The notes: a model not told the origin generated them from the letters alone. 60,690 bases of DNA from JBQCEE01 sp051960575 (GCF_051960575.1 NZ_JBQCEE010000306.1:1-60690); one strand, 5' to 3'. Shown: positions 48,943-57,980, numbered from the stretch's first letter. Made by a program: numbers and translations.

Positions 48943-49874
48943 CGGACGCAACGATCGACGTCGAGGCGCCCGCCGCGCCCGGCGGCGTCGAACCGCTGCG
49001 CGAGCCGCCGACTCTCTCGGTGCTGATCGCGGCGCGGAACGCGGCGCGGACGATCGGCGAGGCCGTCGAGTCGGTGCTGACCCAGACCCCGGCTCCGGCC
49101 CAGGTCATCGTGAGCGACGACGGGTCGGAGGACGATCTCACGGCTGCACTGCGCCCGTTCGGCGACCGGGTCGAGCTGGTGCGTGGCCCGTGGGGTGGCG
49201 TGTCGGTCGCGCGCAACTGGGGCGCCCGGGCGGCGCGCAGCGACTGGATCGGGCTGCTGGACGCGGACGACGTCTGGCTGCCCGGCCGGGCCGCGGCCCT
49301 GACGACCGCGGCACGGGTGCGGCCGGACCTGTCGATCATCACCACCGACGCGATCGTCGTCCGTCAGGGGCGACCCGAGCAGGGCAGCTACTACGCGACG
49401 CGGCGGTTCGACACGACCGACCAGCTCACGGCGATGCTGCGCGAGAGCTTCGTCTTCGGCGCCGCCGCCCTCCGGGCCGACGCCCTGCGTGCCGTCGGGG
49501 GGTGGTCGCCGGAGGCGCGGGCGGCCGAGGACTGGGACCTGCACCTGCGGCTCGTCCTGGCCGGCGCGCGCGCCGGGCTCGTGCGCGCGCCGCTCTACGA
49601 GTACCGCCGGAGCGGCAGCAGCATCACCGCGTCCAGGGTTGAGCTGGCGCTAGAGGTGCGCGCGATGCTCTCGCGCCTCCGCCCGACGGTGCCGACCGAC
49701 CGACAGCACGTGCTCGACGCGACCGACCGCGAGTGGGCGTACCGCGCGGCCCAGTCGGCCCGGGCCGCTCGCGATCCGCGGGCGCACGCGCTCGCCGGCA
49801 CGGCGCTGCGCGGGACGACCCAGCCCCCGCTGCGGCGGGCGCGGCTCGCCGCGTGGTGGGCGACGACGCGGTGA
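48939..49874 (+). CDS. GT2 family glycosyltransferase
   Basis: A 311-residue GT-A enzyme: LSVLIAARNAARTIGEAVESVLTQTPAPAQVIVSDDGSEDDL, RNWGARAARSDWIGLLDADDVWLPG (DADD metal site), and GGWSPEARAAEDWDLHLRLVLAGAR. The last ~80 residues are helical and basic. GTG 48939 overlaps the preceding stop. The next gene converges, with 19 bases between stops. Confidence 0.92.
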   Translation: MTDATIDVEAPAAPGGVEPLREPPTLSVLIAARNAARTIGEAVESVLTQTPAPAQVIVSDDGSEDDLTAALRPFGDRVELVRGPWGGVSVARNWGARAARSDWIGLLDADDVWLPGRAAALTTAARVRPDLSIITTDAIVVRQGRPEQGSYYATRRFDTTDQLTAMLRESFVFGAAALRADALRAVGGWSPEARAAEDWDLHLRLVLAGARAGLVRAPLYEYRRSGSSITASRVELALEVRAMLSRLRPTVPTDRQHVLDATDREWAYRAAQSARAARDPRAHALAGTALRGTTQPPLRRARLAAWWATTR

Positions 49875-49893
49875 CGATGTGGCACGTCGCCGG

Positions 49894-51621
49894 TCAGCGG
49901 CGCCGTGCGCGCGCCAGCAGCCTGCGGAACGGCGCCTGCCCGAGCAGCAGTTTCGCGCCGAACCGGATCGCGCCGTCGGTGCCGTCGATCGCGATCCTGC
50001 GGTAGGCCCAGCGGTCGGTGCCGACGTCGTTGAAGCCCGCGTGCACCGCGAACGCCGCCGTGTAGCCGGCATCGCGCGCGGCCGCTTCGACGGCCGCGTC
50101 GTGTGCGCCGTAGGGGTAGGCGAGCAGCCGCACCTCGCGGCCGAGGGTCGCTTCGAGCACGTTCCGCGACTCCCTCAACTCGTGTTGTAGCTCTGCCTGC
50201 TCGAGGCGCGTCAGGTCGCGGTGGGTCATGGCATGTGACTGCACGCGGAAGCCGGCTGCGTCCAGCCGACGCAGCTGCGCGCGGTCGAGCAGCGGTTTCG
50301 GTGCGGTGCCGGCGCTGCGGTCCCACGCGTTGTCACGGCCGATCAGCCCGGCCACGGCGAAGAGGGTGGCCGGCGCGCGCTTCCGTGCGAGTACGGGGGC
50401 GGCGTGGTCGAGGTTGTCGACGTACCCGTCGTCGAAGGTCAGCGCCACCGACCGGCGGGGTACCGGGCGGCCCGACTGCAGCGCGGCCACCGCCTGCTCG
50501 AGATCGATCACGCGCCGGCCGAGCACCCTCAACACCGTCAGGTGCCGTCGCAGCCGGCGGGGCGGCACGGTGTAGCGGTCGGCGCGCCCCGGGGCGACGC
50601 TGTGATACATGAGCACCGCGAGACCGGGGCGGTCGAGCTCGCGCCACCGGGCGGCGGGCGCGGCGCTACGGACACCCTGCCAATAGCGGTGGCTGCGCAC
50701 CGCCGTGAAGACACGCTCGTGGGCGAACTCGACGCCGGACCTCGCCCACGCGACGACCACGCGCTCGACGACGCGGTCGACCGCCGGGATCGAGGTGGCG
50801 GCGAGGGCGAGCCGGCGGACGACCCGGAGCTGGACGGTGCCGTCGCTCGGCCGACCGACGGGCAGGTCGGCGATCGCCTCAGGGTGCTTGGCGACAATGG
50901 ACACCGCCGCCTGGCCGGCGTGGAACAGGTCGCGCAGCTGCCGCTCCGGCGACTTGGGGTTGTCGACGACGACGGCGGCGTCCGACTCGTACACCAGCGG
51001 CACCCCGCCCCGCACGAGGCGGTACCCGAACTCGGCGTCCTCGCCGTAGGGCAGGGCTGCGTCGAAGCCGCCGAGGCGGACGGCCGCTGCGCGCCCGACG
51101 CTGAGGTTGCCGGTGTAGACGTCGGTCCAGCGCGGTGTGCGGTGCTCGAGCCTGCGGTAGTGCTCGGCCCACCACTCGTCGAGCGAGCGACCGGCCATCC
51201 CCGGCGTCGGGCGCTGCACCATGCGTCCGAGCACGACGCACCCGTCGTCGCCCGCGCGCCGCTGCGCGCGCACGTGCGCCTCGAGCAGTCCCGGCTGCGC
51301 CTGGACGTCGTCGTCGAGGAAGAGGACGGAGCGTCCTCGTGCCGCGTCCAGGCCGGTGTTCCGCGCGGCCGCAGCGCCCGCCCACTCCTGCGTCCGGACG
51401 GCGAGACGCAGGCCGTGCCAGTCGGTACTCGCGGCCAGGTCGGCGACGGCCGCCTCGCTCTCGTCCTGCGGGCCGTCGAGCACGACCACGATCTCGGTCT
51501 CGATGCCCGCCGCCGCGGCTGCGCGCAGCTCCGGGGCGAGGCCGGCCAGGCAGACGAGCAGTCGGTCGCGGCGGTCCTTCGACGGGATGACGACCGTGAG
51601 GTCCAGCTGCTGGTCGCTCAT
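49894..51621 (-). CDS. GT2 glycosyltransferase fused to a NodB-type polysaccharide deacetylase
   Basis: A 575-residue two-domain protein. Residues ~7-290: LTVVIPSKDRRDRLLVCLAGL, RNTGLDAARGRSVLFLDDDVQAQPG (DDD), YTGNLSVGRAAAVRLGGFD, and PYGEDAEFGYRLVRGG. Residues ~335-560: LAVLMYHSVAPGR, ALTFDDGYVDNLDHAAPVL (catalytic/metal D-D near 395), QSHAMTHRDL (metal H-x3-H near 462) and LLAYPYGAHDAAVEAAARDAGY. All carbohydrate esterase 4 metal ligands are present. Having no signal peptide, the deacetylase half would act in the cytoplasm on a lipid-linked intermediate, just after an N-acetyl sugar is added. ATG 51621 overlaps the upstream stop (ATGA). Confidence 0.92.
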   Translation of the reverse strand: MSDQQLDLTVVIPSKDRRDRLLVCLAGLAPELRAAAAAGIETEIVVVLDGPQDESEAAVADLAASTDWHGLRLAVRTQEWAGAAAARNTGLDAARGRSVLFLDDDVQAQPGLLEAHVRAQRRAGDDGCVVLGRMVQRPTPGMAGRSLDEWWAEHYRRLEHRTPRWTDVYTGNLSVGRAAAVRLGGFDAALPYGEDAEFGYRLVRGGVPLVYESDAAVVVDNPKSPERQLRDLFHAGQAAVSIVAKHPEAIADLPVGRPSDGTVQLRVVRRLALAATSIPAVDRVVERVVVAWARSGVEFAHERVFTAVRSHRYWQGVRSAAPAARWRELDRPGLAVLMYHSVAPGRADRYTVPPRRLRRHLTVLRVLGRRVIDLEQAVAALQSGRPVPRRSVALTFDDGYVDNLDHAAPVLARKRAPATLFAVAGLIGRDNAWDRSAGTAPKPLLDRAQLRRLDAAGFRVQSHAMTHRDLTRLEQAELQHELRESRNVLEATLGREVRLLAYPYGAHDAAVEAAARDAGYTAAFAVHAGFNDVGTDRWAYRRIAIDGTDGAIRFGAKLLLGQAPFRRLLARARRR

Positions 51622-52811
51622 CGTCGCGCCTCTCGGGCGGTCGACTCGAGCAGCGCGCGAAGTGCCCGGACGCGAGTCCTGTCGTCGGTGAGGGCCGACG
51701 GGGCCGCGGCGGACAGCCGGTCGCGCGCCGCCGGATCGGTCAGCAGGCGCACGACTGCAGCGGCGAACGGCTCGGTACCGTCGGCGACCTCGAGATGGTG
51801 ACCCGGCCGTGCCGCGAGCCCGGCGGCGCCGACCGTGGTGGTGACGATCGGCGTTCCGGCGGCCAGCGCGTCGAGCAGCTTCATCCGCATCCCCCCACCC
51901 TGGCGCAGCGGGGCGACGAAGACGGTGCACCGGCGCAGGAACGGCTCGACCGACGGCACCTCGCCGGTGACCTCGACCCCGTCGCCGGCGAGCGCCCGGA
52001 TCTCGTCGGTCGGGTTCCGCCCGACGAGGCGCAGCCGTGCCGTGGCGTGCCGCCGGCGGATGCTCGGCAGGATCTCGTGCGCGAGCCACACGGCGGCGTC
52101 GCGGTTCGGCGGGTGGTCGAAGTTGCCCACGAACAGCAGCTCGTCGTCGACGCGGAGCGACGGGTCGTCGTGCTCGTCCGGGCGCGGTCGCCCGTCGCCG
52201 AAGGGGATGACGCTCACGGACGCGCGCGACACGGCGCGTCGCACCAGCGCGGCGTCGGCCTCGGTCGGCACGGTGACGGCGCGGGCCCGTCGGTACACCG
52301 CGTGCGCGTAACGGCGCCACCGGACGGTCTCGTAGCGGTCGATGAGCCGGCGCACCGGGCCGATCGGGACCTCGTGCTCGGCGCGCAGCGTCGTGGCGGC
52401 GTCGTGCTCCGAGACCACCACCGGTGCCTCGATGGCCGGTGTCGCCCCGTATTGCGCGGCGAGCACGTGCTCGACGAGGACGACGTCGGGGCGCATCCGC
52501 CGCGCCGCCGCTGCCACGGCGCTGACCATCGCGCGCGAGCGGAACTCCTGCACCAGCATCGGTCGCGTCGGCAGCACGAGCCCGAGGGCGAGCACGAACC
52601 GCTTCCGCACGGTGCCGCGGCGCGGGGGCGGCACCGCGACGATCCGTGCGCCGGCGACCGAGTGCGGCGTCGGCCCGTCGGGTTCGGCGAAGCACACGAC
52701 CTCGACGTCGTCGGTGCGCGCCAGGGCGGCGACGCGGTCGTACACCGCGCGCGGCGCACCGCTGTGTGCGTCCGCGTCGGGCAGGAACGGCGTCACCAGC
52801 AGGACCCTCAC
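51618..52811 (-). CDS. GT4 family glycosyltransferase
   Basis: A 397-residue GT-B enzyme: VRVLLVTPFLPDADAHSGAPRAVYDRVAAL, DELLFVGNFDHPPNRDAAVWLAHEILPSIRR, VEVTGEVPSVEPFLRRCTVFVAPLRQGGGMRMKLLDALAAGTPIVTT. The GGGMRMKLL.A pattern is typical of GT4 members in which the usual E-x7-E is modified. GTG 52811 overlaps the kinase gene stop (GTGA), and its own stop overlaps the GT2-NodB gene. Confidence 0.92.
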   Translation of the reverse strand: MRVLLVTPFLPDADAHSGAPRAVYDRVAALARTDDVEVVCFAEPDGPTPHSVAGARIVAVPPPRRGTVRKRFVLALGLVLPTRPMLVQEFRSRAMVSAVAAAARRMRPDVVLVEHVLAAQYGATPAIEAPVVVSEHDAATTLRAEHEVPIGPVRRLIDRYETVRWRRYAHAVYRRARAVTVPTEADAALVRRAVSRASVSVIPFGDGRPRPDEHDDPSLRVDDELLFVGNFDHPPNRDAAVWLAHEILPSIRRRHATARLRLVGRNPTDEIRALAGDGVEVTGEVPSVEPFLRRCTVFVAPLRQGGGMRMKLLDALAAGTPIVTTTVGAAGLAARPGHHLEVADGTEPFAAAVVRLLTDPAARDRLSAAAPSALTDDRTRVRALRALLESTAREARR

Positions 52812-54313
52812 GACGCGCTCCCGCCGAGCAGGGCGCGCAGTCGCCGCACCGACGCACCGGCCGCGGGCCGGGTGCTGCGGTTCCATTCGTTGCTGGCATG
52901 GTGCAGGTACGTGGCTGCGAGCAGCATCGGCGTCCACTCGCTCGCGATGCCGAGGCGCCTGAGGTGGTCGGCGAGCGCGGCGTCGGCCGCCTCGCAGTAG
53001 CCGGGTGCCGGCGGCGCCTCCTCGCCCAGACGGGCGAGGAAGTACGCGAGGTCCGCACCCGGCAGGCCCCACCCGGCCGCCTCCCAGTCGACGAGGCCGG
53101 TGAGCCGGTCGTCCTGGCCGACCAGCACGTTGGGTGGTCCGACATCGCCGTGGACGAACACGGCGGGCAGGTCGTGATCGTGCTGCAGGCGCCGAGCCGT
53201 GTCGGCCAGCCCGCGCAGTCGGGTCGCCTGGATCGCATCGACGAGCCCCGGGGGAGGGTCGTCCAGGGGAGCGAACCAGGCCCGACACTGCTCGTCGGTC
53301 GCCGGTCGGCGACTCCGTGCGGCCAGCTCGGTCAGCCAGTCCGCCAACGGTTGCATGCGGCGCAACCAGTCCGTCGCCGTCCGGCGCCCCTCGCTGAGTG
53401 CGACCAGCAGCGGCCGCCCGGGCACGACCTCCTCGGCGCAGACGCGGCGTCCCCGCACCATGCCGCTGCCGACCGCACGCGGCGTGCGACAGATGGTCGG
53501 CAGTGCCCACCGGGCGAGGTCGGCCTGGGCGGACGGTTCGACCAGGCACCGGTCGTTGTCGCGCGCGTCGCGCGGCATCTTCACCGCGAGGGCCGGCTCG
53601 GCGTCGCCGGCGCCCCACGCGAGGAACGTCATCCGCCAGCCGGGCCCGCCCCCGCCGGGGATGAGCGTGAGATGGGGCGGGGGAGCCGTGTGGTGCGACG
53701 ACGATCGCTCGGCTGGAACCTCGTCGAGCCACGACGAGACGAGCCGGCGGAGCGCGCCGAAGTCGCCGGACGCTCCTCGCCCGGCGATCACGGCGATCGC
53801 GGGGACGGCGGCGCAGAACACCGGTGAGCCGACGAGCGGCCGGAGCGTCGCGCGCATGGCCCGACGTGCTTGCGTCGACGCGTGCAACAGGTGTTGCAGA
53901 TACCAGCGACGCACCGCGGGCGCGTCCAGCGAGAGCCAGAGGTCGGGTGCCCCTCCGGTCGAGCGGGGCCAGTACCACCGGATGTCGGTGAAGCCGTCGC
54001 GGCGCAACCGTCGCTCGACGGACGCCCGTCGCGGGCGCAGGCGTCCGTGCCACAGCACGACGAGCGCCCCGCCGGGCCGCACCCTCGCGCCGAGCTCGCC
54101 GACGCCGCGCGCCGAGCGAGCCGTCGACGCGGGCACGGCGACGAGGTCGGCCGCGGCGCCGACGCCGTCGGTGATCCAGCCCTCGCGCGGCAACGCCTCC
54201 CGGACGCCGGCGGCCCTGTCGCCGATGACGATCGCCTCGCCGGGCGGCTCGGCCGGCACGAGGGAGAGCCAGTGCGGGGACGTCCCGGCCGGCGCGCCGT
54301 CACATCCTGGCAA
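52808..54313 (-). CDS. Aminoglycoside phosphotransferase (APH)-fold kinase with unknown N-domain
   Basis: A 501-residue protein. Residues ~235-470 have the APH/choline-kinase fold: AVKMPRD as the ATP Lys strand, VFVHGDVGPPNVLVGQDDRLTGLVDWEAAGWGLPGADLAYFL with the catalytic HGD....N and DWE. Residues 1-~200 are a second region with a Rossmann-like look (VRPGGALVVLWHGRLRPRR, YWPRSTGGAPDLWLSL), possibly a degenerate methyltransferase fold. In a glycan locus such kinases may phosphorylate a sugar. The start is uncertain: TTG 54313 overlaps the next gene's end by 14 bases; a GTG about 17 codons later is possible. Confidence 0.82.
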   Translation of the reverse strand: MPGCDGAPAGTSPHWLSLVPAEPPGEAIVIGDRAAGVREALPREGWITDGVGAAADLVAVPASTARSARGVGELGARVRPGGALVVLWHGRLRPRRASVERRLRRDGFTDIRWYWPRSTGGAPDLWLSLDAPAVRRWYLQHLLHASTQARRAMRATLRPLVGSPVFCAAVPAIAVIAGRGASGDFGALRRLVSSWLDEVPAERSSSHHTAPPPHLTLIPGGGGPGWRMTFLAWGAGDAEPALAVKMPRDARDNDRCLVEPSAQADLARWALPTICRTPRAVGSGMVRGRRVCAEEVVPGRPLLVALSEGRRTATDWLRRMQPLADWLTELAARSRRPATDEQCRAWFAPLDDPPPGLVDAIQATRLRGLADTARRLQHDHDLPAVFVHGDVGPPNVLVGQDDRLTGLVDWEAAGWGLPGADLAYFLARLGEEAPPAPGYCEAADAALADHLRRLGIASEWTPMLLAATYLHHASNEWNRSTRPAAGASVRRLRALLGGSAS

Positions 54314-55217
54314 CGAAGCTCCAGGCGCTGGCGGTGCGCAGGGCGAGGTGGCGTTCCTCCGACGACGTCGCCCGGCGTGACCGCAGGCGGTGCTGCCGGG
54401 TCTTGATCACGGCCATACCGCGGACGAGCAGACGCGCGAACAGCTGGGCCGACCGCGAGTGGAACCGCGAGTAGTAGCGGTAGAGACCCCGGAAGAACTC
54501 CGGCAGTGCGACCGGGCCGTCGGTGCTGCCGCCGCCGAGATGCATCGCCCCGGCCGCCGGCTCGAACCAGACCTGCCAGTGCAGCTGGTCGAGACGGCGG
54601 CAGAGGTCGATCTCGTCCCAGTAGAAGAGGTATGCCGGGTCGAACCCGTCCGCCTCGTCCCAGGCGCTGCGCCGCACCAGCCAGCACGCCGCCGCGACCC
54701 AGTCGGCCTGACGCGCACGGTCGTGCCGACCCGCGAGCGGCAGACGATCGCCGAGCCGTCGGTCCTTGACGAGCCGCCACAGCGAACTCTGTTCGAGGAA
54801 CAGCGTCATCGGGCCGGGGAAGCCGTGACAGGACCGTTGCAGGCTGCCGTCGCCGTTGCACAACCGGGGCGCGACCACCGCGATCCGGTCGTCGCTGGTG
54901 ATGCGCTCGAGCAGCATCGTCAGGCTGTCCGGCGCCAGGAAGCAGTCGGTGTTCACCAGCAGCAGGTACTCGCCCCTGGCCTGCGCGGCGCCGAGGTTGT
55001 TGCCCTGCGCGAAGCCCAGGTTGTTCGGCGAGCGGATGAGCCTGTCCGGCCGCAGGTCCGGCGGTACCGAGTCGACGCTGTCGTCGGACGACCCGTTGTC
55101 CACGACGATGATCTCCACCGGGTGCCCGGCCGTGCCCTCGCGCAGGCTGCGCAGGCAGCGGGTGAGCAGGTCGCCGCCGTTGAAGTTGACGACGATGACC
55201 GAGACGAGCACGTCCAA
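54300..55217 (-). CDS. GT2 family (rhamnosyltransferase-like) glycosyltransferase
   Basis: A 305-residue GT-A enzyme of the rhamnosyltransferase-like group: VSVIVVNFNGGDLLTRCLRSLREG, EIIVVDNGSSDDSVDS, NNLGFAQGNNLGAAQARGEYLLLVNTDCFLAPDSL (NTD metal site), and YLFYWDEIDLCRRLDQ (acceptor site). TTG 55217 is well placed after GGAGGGG; GTG 55211 is possible. It is the first gene of a four-gene overlapping minus-strand unit (GT2 - APH kinase - GT4 - GT2/NodB). Confidence 0.92.
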   Translation of the reverse strand: MDVLVSVIVVNFNGGDLLTRCLRSLREGTAGHPVEIIVVDNGSSDDSVDSVPPDLRPDRLIRSPNNLGFAQGNNLGAAQARGEYLLLVNTDCFLAPDSLTMLLERITSDDRIAVVAPRLCNGDGSLQRSCHGFPGPMTLFLEQSSLWRLVKDRRLGDRLPLAGRHDRARQADWVAAACWLVRRSAWDEADGFDPAYLFYWDEIDLCRRLDQLHWQVWFEPAAGAMHLGGGSTDGPVALPEFFRGLYRYYSRFHSRSAQLFARLLVRGMAVIKTRQHRLRSRRATSSEERHLALRTASAWSFVARM

Positions 55218-55441
55218 CGGTCACCCCTCCGCTGTGTTGATCGACGGCCAACCTATCGAGGCCGAGTGGCCACCCGCATGACGAATGGTCCCTGTTCGTC
55301 GCCCGGCGGGCAGCCGCTCGGTCGCCCGGCGATCGATTCGACCGGTGCGGCTGTCCACACCCTGCCGCTTCGGCGCGCGGCTGAACGCAACCTGTGCCTA
55401 CCATCTTCGCACTGCTGCGCATGGGGGGGCGGGTGGTGGCG

Positions 55442-55930
55442 ATGTCGGCTGTGTCGATCCTCGAGTCCGAGGTGCGCGAGCTGGTGCGGCGTCGTGGGCT
55501 CGACCCGATCGCGCAGGCCGAACAGGTCGCCTCGATCGTCGACGAGGTCGTCGCCGACTACCGCGACCGCGCGATCACGGCGGCGCTCCCGCCGCTCGGT
55601 GATCCGCTGGCCGTGTCGCGGTCACTGCTCGATGCCGTCGCCGGCTTCGGCCCGCTGCAGCCGTTGCTGGACGATCCGACGGTCGAGGAGATCTGGATCA
55701 ACGAGCCTGGTCGGGTCTTCGTCGCCCGGCACGGCCGTTCCGAGCTGACGACCGTCATCCTGACCGCCGAGCAGGTCGCCGACCTGGTCGAACGGATGCT
55801 GCGGCCGACCGGCCGGCGCATCGACCTGTCCACGCCCTTCGTGGACGCGATGCTGCCCGACGGTTCGCGCCTGCACGTGGTGATCCCGACGATCACCCGT
55901 CGTCACATGGCCGTGAAGCTCGCGAAGTAA
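55442..55930 (+). pseudogene. cpaF: CpaF/TadA secretion ATPase, N-terminal fragment
   Basis: The 162-residue product matches the N-terminal domain of the type II/IV secretion ATPase CpaF/TadA: ESEVRELVRRRGLDP, DAVAGFGPLQPLLDDPTVEEIWINEPGRVFVARHG, TGRRIDLSTPFVDAMLPDGSRLHVVIPTITRRHMAV. After this the family sequence is lost; the frame adds KLAK and stops at 55928-55930. The ATPase domain (Walker A, His and Walker B boxes, ~250 residues) is missing and no other tad/cpa genes follow. Base composition changes right after this point, so the gene was cut by insertion or rearrangement. The start is uncertain (ATG 55442; GTG 55394 would add 16 residues). Confidence 0.85.
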
Positions 55931-56280
55931 CACCAGGGTCTTCACACCCTCCTCACGGCTCGTTGCTTCTGTCCGCTGCCGGGGATCTGTCACCGATTGG
56001 TGCGGCAGTCCCTAATTGGCCCAGACGACGTCGGTAATTCTGGCGGTCGAACTCGTCCCGCCGCTCCGAGATCTTCGGCATGTCAGGCGCGGTCGGCAAT
56101 GCCGCGCGCACTTCGGGTACTCGAAACGCCTGCGCGACAGGGCCGCGAGCAGCCGTGCTAGCAGGGCTGTTCACAGCTGCGGTAACCGATGATCTTGGTC
56201 GTGTGATCCGGTTCCAGAGTGCCGGCTAATCTGGAGGCTGTGAGCGATGGCCCGCAACCAGTCGCGGGGAAGGGTCGCAG
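55931..56280. other. Junction region without a supported gene
   Basis: About 350 bases of lower GC than the left side. I see no tRNA, no clear direct repeats and no intact integrase. On the minus strand a short reading frame around 56000-56110 encodes SERRDEFDRQNYRRR, which faintly recalls the C-terminal part of some DDE transposases, but is too short to call. This is the place to look for the end of the inserted segment. Confidence 0.4.
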
Positions 56281-57054
56281 GTGACTGCCGGCGCCCTGTT
56301 TCTGGCGGTCTTTCTCGCCTGCGTGGTGGAGGCTGTCGAGGCGACCACCATCGTGCTGGCAGCGGGCATAGCTCGGGACTGGCGTTCGGCACTGCAAGGT
56401 GTCGTTGGGGGTCTGGTCGTGCTTGCCGCGATTATCGCCGGACTGGGTCCTGCGGTTTCTGCGATTCCGCTGGGTGGACTGCGGCTTGTCGTGGGCGCCA
56501 TTTTGCTGATCTTCGGCCTGCAGTGGCTACGGAAGGCTATTTTGCGCGCCAGCGGTTACAAGGCGCTGCACGATGAAGATTTGATCTTCCGGACCGAGGT
56601 GGCCGCAGCCCGGGCTGCCGAGCGGCAATCACGCCGCGGCGTCTCCGACTGGTACGCCTTCACCTTGTCGTTCAAGGGGGTCTTGCTTGAGGGCCTCGAA
56701 GTCGCCTTCATCGCGCTGACCTTCGGCAGTAACCAGCACGACATCCCGCTGGCCAGCATCGCGGCGGCCGCCGCTGTCCTGGTCGTTGCTGTTGCTGGCG
56801 TTGCAGTGCGCGGGCCGCTGGCTCGAGTCCCGGAAAACACGCTGAAGTTCATCGTCGGAGTCATGCTGACCGGCTTCGGCATGTTCTGGGGGGCCGAGGG
56901 CGCTCAGGCTCACTGGCCTGGCTCGGATGCCGCGTTGCTCGTGCTTGTTCCGGGGATCGCTGGCCTCGCGCTCGGTCTCGTCGCCGCGCTGCGCCGCCGC
57001 CGCAGGCCGGAGCCAGCCTTGTCCGCGTCGGTGCTTGCGAGGGAGCGGCCATGA
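56281..57054 (+). CDS. COG4280-like membrane protein, possible metal ion transporter
   Basis: A 257-residue protein with about seven helices. Two halves each begin with an acidic membrane motif: VVEAVEATTIVLAAGIA near residue 15 and LLEGLEVAFIALTFGSN near residue 140. The E-G-L-E type motif resembles the REGLE motif of FTR1 iron permeases and the acidic motifs of cation/H+ exchangers, so an internal duplication and metal transport are plausible. The loop between the halves is charged (RTEVAAARAAERQSRR). Start is GTG 56281. Codon use has more T- and A-ending codons than genes left of 55.9 kb. Confidence 0.75.
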   Translation: MTAGALFLAVFLACVVEAVEATTIVLAAGIARDWRSALQGVVGGLVVLAAIIAGLGPAVSAIPLGGLRLVVGAILLIFGLQWLRKAILRASGYKALHDEDLIFRTEVAAARAAERQSRRGVSDWYAFTLSFKGVLLEGLEVAFIALTFGSNQHDIPLASIAAAAAVLVVAVAGVAVRGPLARVPENTLKFIVGVMLTGFGMFWGAEGAQAHWPGSDAALLVLVPGIAGLALGLVAALRRRRRPEPALSASVLARERP

Positions 57055-57257
57055 TCGCCAGGATTCGTGCGTTCGGCGCGTTCTGGTACGACTTCGTCGT
57101 TGGGGATGACTGGCGGGTCGCGGTGGCTGTCGTGATCGGCCTGGCTATCACCTACGGGGTGTCGCAGGCCGGTGTTCCCGCGTGGTGGGTCTTGCCCGCG
57201 GCGCTTGTCGTCGTCTTGCCGGTGACGCTGTGGTCGGCGACCCGACCGAAGTCCTGA
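57051..57257 (+). CDS. Small two-helix membrane protein
   Basis: A 68-residue protein with two hydrophobic segments (VAVAVVIGLAITYGVSQAG, WWVLPAALVVVLPVTLW) and a short basic end. ATG 57051 overlaps the stop of the preceding gene (ATGA), so it is probably its small partner. No family name known. Confidence 0.75.
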   Translation: MIARIRAFGAFWYDFVVGDDWRVAVAVVIGLAITYGVSQAGVPAWWVLPAALVVVLPVTLWSATRPKS

Positions 57258-57452
57258 CCCGACCCGAGGACGGGCGGCCCGAGGACACATTGCACCCGGC
57301 CCCCGCTCGCCGGGCGCGGGACGGTGTTGACGGCCGTTCGACGGACAACACGATGGTTCACCTCGGCGGCCGGGTCGTGGCTGGTGTGTCTGAACTGAGG
57401 ATCGGCGGCGCGTGAATTGAGCTTTTCCTCGTCGGCGAAACATGATCCCTTC

Positions 57453-57980
57453 ATGCACACTGTGATCGCCTGGACCGCGCAGGACCTGCTGTGGGTGATG
57501 GTCGTTGCCTTCGCCGTCGTCTGGGTTGTGCTGGAGTCGAGGCGCGGAAAGGTCGAGGTTGGTGCGCAGGCAGTCGTGGGCTTGGCGCTCGCGCTGGTGT
57601 TGATGTACGCCGCGAAGTCGGTGCACCACGACCCCCGACCGTTCGTCGCTGATCCCGGTGTCCGCCCGTTGTTCGGGCACAGCCGCGACGACGGCTTCCC
57701 TTCCGACCACAGCGTTGCCGCGTCCCTGATTGCCGCTTTGATCGTCGTGCGGCACCGCATCCCCGGACTTGTTATGGCGGCCGCCGCGGTAGCGATCGCG
57801 TGGGCCCGGGTCGCGGCGCACGTCCATCACCTACAGGACGTCGTCGCCGGTCTGCTACTCGGCAGTGTCGCCGCCGCGATCGCCATCGCGGTGACGCGAC
57901 CTGTGCTCGCTGGGCTTGCGCAACGCAGCGAGGGACTCGGCCGCCTCCTCATCGATACCGGTCAATCACGACGGGACTGA
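57453..57980 (+). CDS. PAP2-family (BcrC-like) undecaprenyl pyrophosphate phosphatase
   Basis: A 175-residue membrane protein with five or six helices and the PAP2 triad: KSVHHDPRPF (K-x6-RP), GFPSDHSVAAS (PSDHS) and ARVAAHVHHLQDVVAG (R-x5-H-x3-D type). It should hydrolyse undecaprenyl pyrophosphate, or a related lipid phosphate, on the outer face of the membrane. ATG 57453 fits the usual MHT start; TTG 57417 would add 12 residues. The 195 bases before it hold no gene. Confidence 0.9.
   Translation: MHTVIAWTAQDLLWVMVVAFAVVWVVLESRRGKVEVGAQAVVGLALALVLMYAAKSVHHDPRPFVADPGVRPLFGHSRDDGFPSDHSVAASLIAALIVVRHRIPGLVMAAAAVAIAWARVAAHVHHLQDVVAGLLLGSVAAAIAIAVTRPVLAGLAQRSEGLGRLLIDTGQSRRD

Noticed and set aside
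56000..56110. Possible transposase remnant on the minus strand (SERRDEFDRQNYRRR)
   Set aside because: Only ~15 residues vaguely recall a DDE transposase end; no terminal repeats or other transposase motifs nearby.
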